Part shown: piece after piece, positions 5,380 to 8,962 of the stretch
How positions within the stretch are numbered: the first letter of the stretch is position 1
How the letters are laid out: each line of letters starts with the position of its first letter
From: an uncultured Clostridia bacterium
GTDB taxonomy: Bacteria; Bacillota; Clostridia; Oscillospirales; Oscillospiraceae
Direction of reading: 5' to 3'
Length of the DNA: 8,962 nt
NCBI GenBank assembly: GCA_937894515.1
Contig: CALCRH010000174.1
Span: 1-8,962, forward strand
Made by a program: the position numbers and the translations under genes
Notes under the pieces: generated by a model
The model's input: only the letters and a program-made list of their open reading frames with translations
Database searches by the model: none
What the model was told of the DNA's origin: nothing

Positions 5380-7195
5380 AAAGAAAGTGTGGACGGAGCA
5401 GGCAGGCAGCGAAACGAAAAGCTTCCTGGATATGATTGCGCCGTCCATCGTCAAATTCAATGTTGACCACTTCATCTGCGGCAACACCTTCCGCTGCGTG
5501 TGGGCGCTGCGGGAGTATCCTACCAGCACAAGTGAGCAGGCAATCCTGCGGCACCTCGGCGAAAAGGATGGTGTCACACTCCGCATCTACACAAGACAGG
5601 TCACAGCAAATGAGGAAAAGCGCCTGATCCAGAACGCTGCCAACAAGAACAAAATGAATGCCACCAGCACAAACAATATGCAGGAGAATATCACGGCAGA
5701 GTCCAACCTTGCTGACGTGGCAACGATGATTGCCACCATGCACAGGAACCGCGAACCGCTCCTCCACTGCGCCGTTTACATCGAGCTGATCGCCAATAGC
5801 TTCGATGGCTTAAAGCAGCTGCAGACGGATGTGCTGACAGAGCTGGTGCGCTCGAAGCTCAATGTGGATCGCCTGAATCTGCGTCAGCAGGAGGGCTTCC
5901 TGTGCGTCGGCCCTGCCGGAAGCAACTGCTTCGGGTATGAGTTTGAACGTGTCCTGCCTGCCAGCTCCGTGGCGAATCTGTATCCCTTCAACTACTCCGG
6001 CAAGACGGATGCCCACGGATTTTACGTCGGACGGGACAAGTATGGCTCCAATATTCTCGTTGACTTCGACAAGCGAGATGAGGATAAGACCAACAGCAAC
6101 ATCCTCATCCTCGGCAACAGCGGACAGGGTAAGAGCTATCTTCTCAAGCTGCTGCTCTGCAATATCCTCGAATCCGGAAAGAGCGTCATCTGCCTTGATC
6201 CCGAACATGAATATGTGGATCTGTGCAAGGAGCTTGGCGGCTGCTTCATCGATCTGATGAGTGGTGAGCATATCATCAATCCGCTGGAGCCGAAGACATG
6301 GGACGATGGCAGCTATGAGTACGATCAGGATGCGCCGGAAGCCTTCCGGCAGCAGACAAAGCTCTCGCAGCACATTTCCTACCTGAAGGACTTCTTCCGC
6401 TGCTATAAGGACTTCGATGACCGGCATATCGATACCATCGAGCTGATGCTGGGAAAGCTCTATGCCAAGTGGGGCATCTCGGATCGCACGGTATTTTCCC
6501 GCCTGACGGCAAAGGATTACCCCACGCTGTCCGACCTCTATGACTTCATTGCGCAGGAGTATGAAACGCTGGCGGCAGATCAAAAGGAGCTGTATACGGC
6601 AGAGCTGCTGCAGGAAATCCTGCTGGGACTGCACTCCATGTGCATCGGAGCGGAAAGCAAATTCTTCAACGGACATACCAACATTGACAGCAGCCGCTTT
6701 ATCGTTTTCGGCGTGAAGGGACTGCTGCAGGCCAGCAAGAATGTGCGAAACGCCCTGCTCTTTAATGTCCTTGCCTATATGTCGGATGCGCTTTTGAGTC
6801 GCGGCAATACCGCTGCCGGTATCGATGAGCTGTACCTTTTCCTCACCAATCTGACCGCTATTGAGTATATCAGAAACTTCATGAAGCGTGTGAGAAAGAA
6901 GGAATCGTCCGTGATTCTGGCCAGCCAGAACCTCGAAGACTTCGCCATCCCCGGCATCGCCGAACTCACAAAGCCGCTGTTTTCGATTCCGACTCACGCC
7001 TTCCTCTTCAATGCCGGTAACATCGACAAGCGGTTCTACATGGACACTTTGCAGCTGGAGGAAAGCGAATACAACCTGATTTGCTTCCCGCAGCGCGGCG
7101 TGTGTCTCTATAAGTGCGGCAACGAAAGATACCATCTTGCGGTGCAGGCACCGGACTACAAGGTGAGTAAATTCGGTCAGGCAGGTGGTCGGTAA
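5372..7195 (+). CDS. virB4: VirB4-family conjugation ATPase
   Basis: The gene encodes 607 residues from GTG 5372, which overlaps the preceding gene; AAAGGTGG lies about 10 bases upstream. Residues about 20-235 form the N-terminal VirB4 domain (CVWALREYP near residue 42, YPFNYSG near 205-211). The ATPase domain follows, with Walker A GNSGQGKS at 248-255, a strand ending CLDPEHEY shortly after it, the Walker B-like IDELYLFL with Asp485-Glu486, the Gln motif SVILASQN, and the C-terminal PLFSIPTHAFLFNAG region typical of Gram-positive VirB4/TraE proteins. VirB4 hydrolyses ATP at the inner membrane to energise channel assembly and DNA transfer. It is shorter than usual VirB4 (about 750-850 residues), consistent with part of the N-terminal domain being encoded by the upstream gene. 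The next gene overlaps its stop by one base. This is the most secure functional call in the window. Confidence 0.93.
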   Translation: MSKKKVWTEQAGSETKSFLDMIAPSIVKFNVDHFICGNTFRCVWALREYPTSTSEQAILRHLGEKDGVTLRIYTRQVTANEEKRLIQNAANKNKMNATSTNNMQENITAESNLADVATMIATMHRNREPLLHCAVYIELIANSFDGLKQLQTDVLTELVRSKLNVDRLNLRQQEGFLCVGPAGSNCFGYEFERVLPASSVANLYPFNYSGKTDAHGFYVGRDKYGSNILVDFDKRDEDKTNSNILILGNSGQGKSYLLKLLLCNILESGKSVICLDPEHEYVDLCKELGGCFIDLMSGEHIINPLEPKTWDDGSYEYDQDAPEAFRQQTKLSQHISYLKDFFRCYKDFDDRHIDTIELMLGKLYAKWGISDRTVFSRLTAKDYPTLSDLYDFIAQEYETLAADQKELYTAELLQEILLGLHSMCIGAESKFFNGHTNIDSSRFIVFGVKGLLQASKNVRNALLFNVLAYMSDALLSRGNTAAGIDELYLFLTNLTAIEYIRNFMKRVRKKESSVILASQNLEDFAIPGIAELTKPLFSIPTHAFLFNAGNIDKRFYMDTLQLEESEYNLICFPQRGVCLYKCGNERYHLAVQAPDYKVSKFGQAGGR

Positions 7196-8391
7196 TGGCG
7201 ATCTCCGCTGCTGCAATTGCAAAGGCCGCTGCCGTTGTCCTGACCAATGAGAAAACCCGAAAGGCGCTTGGCTGGACAATCGTTGCGATCCTCTCTCCGC
7301 TGATCCTGATCGTCGTGATCATCCTCGGACTGCTCTCCGGTACGACGCAGCATAACAACGCCGCTGTTGATCTCACCTTCAACGGCGGCGCTTTCCCTGC
7401 CAGTATGGATGCGGCCTATGTCGCACACATCCAAGATGTGCAGGCGTCGCTGGTGACTTTGGACTATAGCATTGCGGATGTGAATGCCATGATGGAGTCC
7501 GGTTCTCTCGATGGCGCAATGGTCAAAGCGGTTTTCTATTCTCTGTGTTTCGGCGAGGATAAGCGTCTGTCTTCCTCCGAGGCGAGAACCTTCGCGGACT
7601 GCTTCGTGAGATATGAAACGCGAACGGAAACCGTTGTAATCGGAACGGATGCGGAAACCGGGCAGCCCATCACGCAAACTGTATCCTACACGGTGGCAGT
7701 TCCTGTCAGTCAGTATGAAGCCTATAACAACCTTGCCGCTGCCGGTTATGCCGTGACCTCGGAGCTATCTGCGAATGCCCATGAGGTTTATATCCGCATC
7801 GGCTACGGCAATGACGGCAGCTACAGCGGCAGCTTCGAGCGCGGAAACGGCGACGGTGTACCGCTCAGTGAGCTGGTATTGGCTGATCCGCTTACGAAGA
7901 ATGCGGATGATCTTGTCCGCTATGCAGAGAATGCGTGGCGCTCCGGCTGGGGCTATGTGTGGGGTACCTACGGCAATGTTTTGACGGAATCCCTGCTGCA
8001 ATCCAAGATCGCGCAATACCCTGAAGGCGTTGGTAATAAGGAAAGCATCATCAGAGAAAAGTGGCTCGGCGGCAGAACGACGGACTGTGTCGGACTCATT
8101 AAGGGCTATGGATGGCTCGATCCTGAAACCAATGTCATCGGCTATGCGGATAACGGAATGCCGGATATCGGCGCTGATCAGATGTACAACAGCGCAGCGG
8201 TCAAGGGCAGTATGGCAACCATGCCGGACACTCCCGGCCTCGCCGTGTGGCACTCCGGTCACATCGGTGTGTACATCGGAAACGGCGAAGTCATCGAAGC
8301 GATGGGTACAAGCTACGGTGTTGTGAAGACCAAGCTGGATGAGCGTAACTGGTCAGCGTGGCTTGAAATTCCGTACATTGCTTACAACTGA
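7195..8391 (+). CDS. Membrane-anchored NlpC/P60 (C40) peptidoglycan hydrolase, VirB1-like
   Basis: The gene encodes 398 residues from ATG 7195, which overlaps the VirB4 stop as TAATG; AGGTGG (7183-7188) lies 6 bases upstream. One membrane helix at about 25-48 follows a basic cytoplasmic stretch, so the rest is extracytoplasmic. Residues about 50-235 form a domain I do not recognise. The C-terminal NlpC/P60 domain has GYVWG before the active site, catalytic Cys298 in TDCVGLIKGYGW, His356 in HSGHIGVYIGNG and a polar third position, probably Glu368 in VIEAMG. Such enzymes cut peptide cross-links in the wall so that the conjugation channel can pass. Many Gram-positive counterparts also carry a muramidase (lysozyme-like) domain; no recognisable one is seen here. 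About 40 residues separate GYVWG from the Cys, longer than in simple P60 domains. Position directly after virB4 supports the role. Confidence 0.88.
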   Translation: MAISAAAIAKAAAVVLTNEKTRKALGWTIVAILSPLILIVVIILGLLSGTTQHNNAAVDLTFNGGAFPASMDAAYVAHIQDVQASLVTLDYSIADVNAMMESGSLDGAMVKAVFYSLCFGEDKRLSSSEARTFADCFVRYETRTETVVIGTDAETGQPITQTVSYTVAVPVSQYEAYNNLAAAGYAVTSELSANAHEVYIRIGYGNDGSYSGSFERGNGDGVPLSELVLADPLTKNADDLVRYAENAWRSGWGYVWGTYGNVLTESLLQSKIAQYPEGVGNKESIIREKWLGGRTTDCVGLIKGYGWLDPETNVIGYADNGMPDIGADQMYNSAAVKGSMATMPDTPGLAVWHSGHIGVYIGNGEVIEAMGTSYGVVKTKLDERNWSAWLEIPYIAYN

Positions 8392-8404
8392 ATGGAGGAA
8401 GAAC

Positions 8405-8671
8405 ATGAAACAGATTAACATTTCGGTCAGCTTTGATGAAGAAAAACTGACCGCTCTCAAACGCTACATGACGAAAAAAGATCTGGATTTGGACGCAGAA
8501 CTTGCCGACGCACTCCAGAAGCTCTACGAAAAATATGTCCCTGCACTTGTGCGGGAATACATCGATGAAGCGGACACGGCAGCGCCTGCAGCGCCGAAAT
8601 CCAAGCGTCCGGCAGCGAAATCTGCACCGCAGAAAATCGAATCGGAGGGAAATGAAAATGGCAAATGCTAA
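8405..8671 (+). CDS. Small DUF6103-like protein with ribbon-helix-helix-like N-terminus
   Basis: The gene encodes 88 residues from ATG 8405, with GGAGG (8394-8398) at 6-base spacing. Residues 3-10 form a strand (QINISVSF), followed by a helix (DEEKLTALKRYMTKK, 11-25) and a second helix (about 29-55). This is a ribbon-helix-helix-like arrangement. The tail (57-88) is disordered, rich in Ala, Pro, Lys and Ser. It matches what I recall of DUF6103 proteins from clostridial conjugative islands, found right after the NlpC/P60 gene. The function is unknown; DNA binding or regulation of the transfer operon is possible from the fold guess, but the strand is not strongly basic. It is probably cytoplasmic. 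Its end overlaps the start of the next gene. Confidence 0.75.
   Translation: MKQINISVSFDEEKLTALKRYMTKKDLDLDAELADALQKLYEKYVPALVREYIDEADTAAPAAPKSKRPAAKSAPQKIESEGNENGKC
8644..8649 (+). promoter_or_regulatory. Ribosome binding site deciding the start at 8658
   Basis: GGAGGG lies 8 bases before ATG 8658 but only 2 bases before an in-frame ATG at 8652, so the later ATG is preferred. The site is inside the DUF6103-like gene, indicating coupled translation. Confidence 0.65.
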
Positions 8672-8962
8672 GGATATCTGCCTGTGGTTGGATGACCGTT
8701 GGTACGATGCATTGCAAAAACATCTGAAGAATGAAACCGTCGAGGACAAGCTCAACGAGTATCTTGACGAGCTGATCAACCAGCTTCCTGAGCGTGAGTA
8801 CGAGCGTATCAGCCGTGAAATCTATGAGGAAGCGCAGCGAGAGCAGGCGGCGAGAGAAGCCGCTCGCGTCTTTACTGCATTCCGTATTCGGGAGTTCGGC
8901 GACACAAAACTCTTCAAAGTGGAGGGCGAAACCGACCTTCTGACTGTGGGTAATGCGCTTCG
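8658..8962 (+). CDS. Small helical protein, related to its upstream neighbour (3' truncated)
   Basis: The gene starts at ATG 8658 and stays open to the window edge, giving 101 complete codons. Residues 5-11 (KDICLWL) form a strand, followed by a helix (13-24) and another (27-42), the same layout as the N-terminus of the preceding protein. A long charged helix (45-72, rich in Glu, Arg and Ala) may form a coiled coil. It is followed by strand-like VFTAFRIREFGDTKLFKV and TDLLTVGNALR at the edge. I do not recognise a named family with certainty. There is no signal peptide or membrane helix. The gene overlaps the upstream gene by 14 bases. It may be a regulator or scaffold of the transfer operon; nothing enzymatic is visible. 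Confidence 0.75.
   Translation, partial: MANAKDICLWLDDRWYDALQKHLKNETVEDKLNEYLDELINQLPEREYERISREIYEEAQREQAAREAARVFTAFRIREFGDTKLFKVEGETDLLTVGNAL

Noticed and set aside
5810..7279. A 489-codon minus-strand open frame opposite virB4.
   Set aside because: The plus frame carries Walker A and other VirB4 motifs. The antisense frame has no recognisable domain or ribosome binding site support.

Overview
The window is part of the conjugation module of an integrative and conjugative element (or a related conjugative island) from a Gram-positive, probably clostridial gut bacterium such as an Oscillospiraceae-type Firmicute. This rests on strong AGGAGG-type ribosome binding sites, TTG and GTG starts, Gram-positive type signal peptides, moderately high G+C by eye, and a gene set typical of Firmicute type IV secretion systems. 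All ten genes lie on the plus strand and are packed tightly. The longest gap is about 80 bases. No tRNA, rRNA, CRISPR array, insertion sequence, integrase or attachment site was seen.

Left part (1-1365): the 3' end of one pseudopilin-like gene and a complete TadE-like membrane-anchored gene overlap by ATGA. A membrane-tethered Pro/Glu/Lys-rich protein with a small conserved-looking C-terminal tail follows. A perfect 14-bp hairpin (1387-1421) then separates this part from the rest.

Middle part (1442-7195): a 588-residue exported protein with a strikingly tryptophan-rich segment is followed by a recognisable mating-pore core. In order, this core is a two-helix VirB2/TrbC-like pilin (DUF3852 type), a polytopic VirB6/TrbL-like channel protein, a VirB3/PrgI-like protein, a small protein that looks like a detached N-terminal domain of a VirB4-type protein, and the VirB4-family ATPase with an intact Walker A motif.

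Right part (7195-8962): a membrane-anchored NlpC/P60 peptidoglycan hydrolase (VirB1-like role) overlaps the ATPase gene by one base. Two small proteins follow. Their N-terminal halves look alike (strand plus two helices, ribbon-helix-helix-like), and the second runs off the window.

Taken together, the wall hydrolase would open the peptidoglycan, VirB3/VirB6-like proteins would form the inner-membrane channel, the pilin-like proteins and the Trp-rich exported protein would build the extracellular part, and VirB4 would power assembly and transfer. The coupling protein, relaxase and any VirB11/TadA-type ATPase are not in this window and would be expected in the flanks. The most interesting points are the Tad-like pseudopilins beside a conjugative core, the Trp-rich exported protein, the apparently split VirB4 and the tandem small paralogues.
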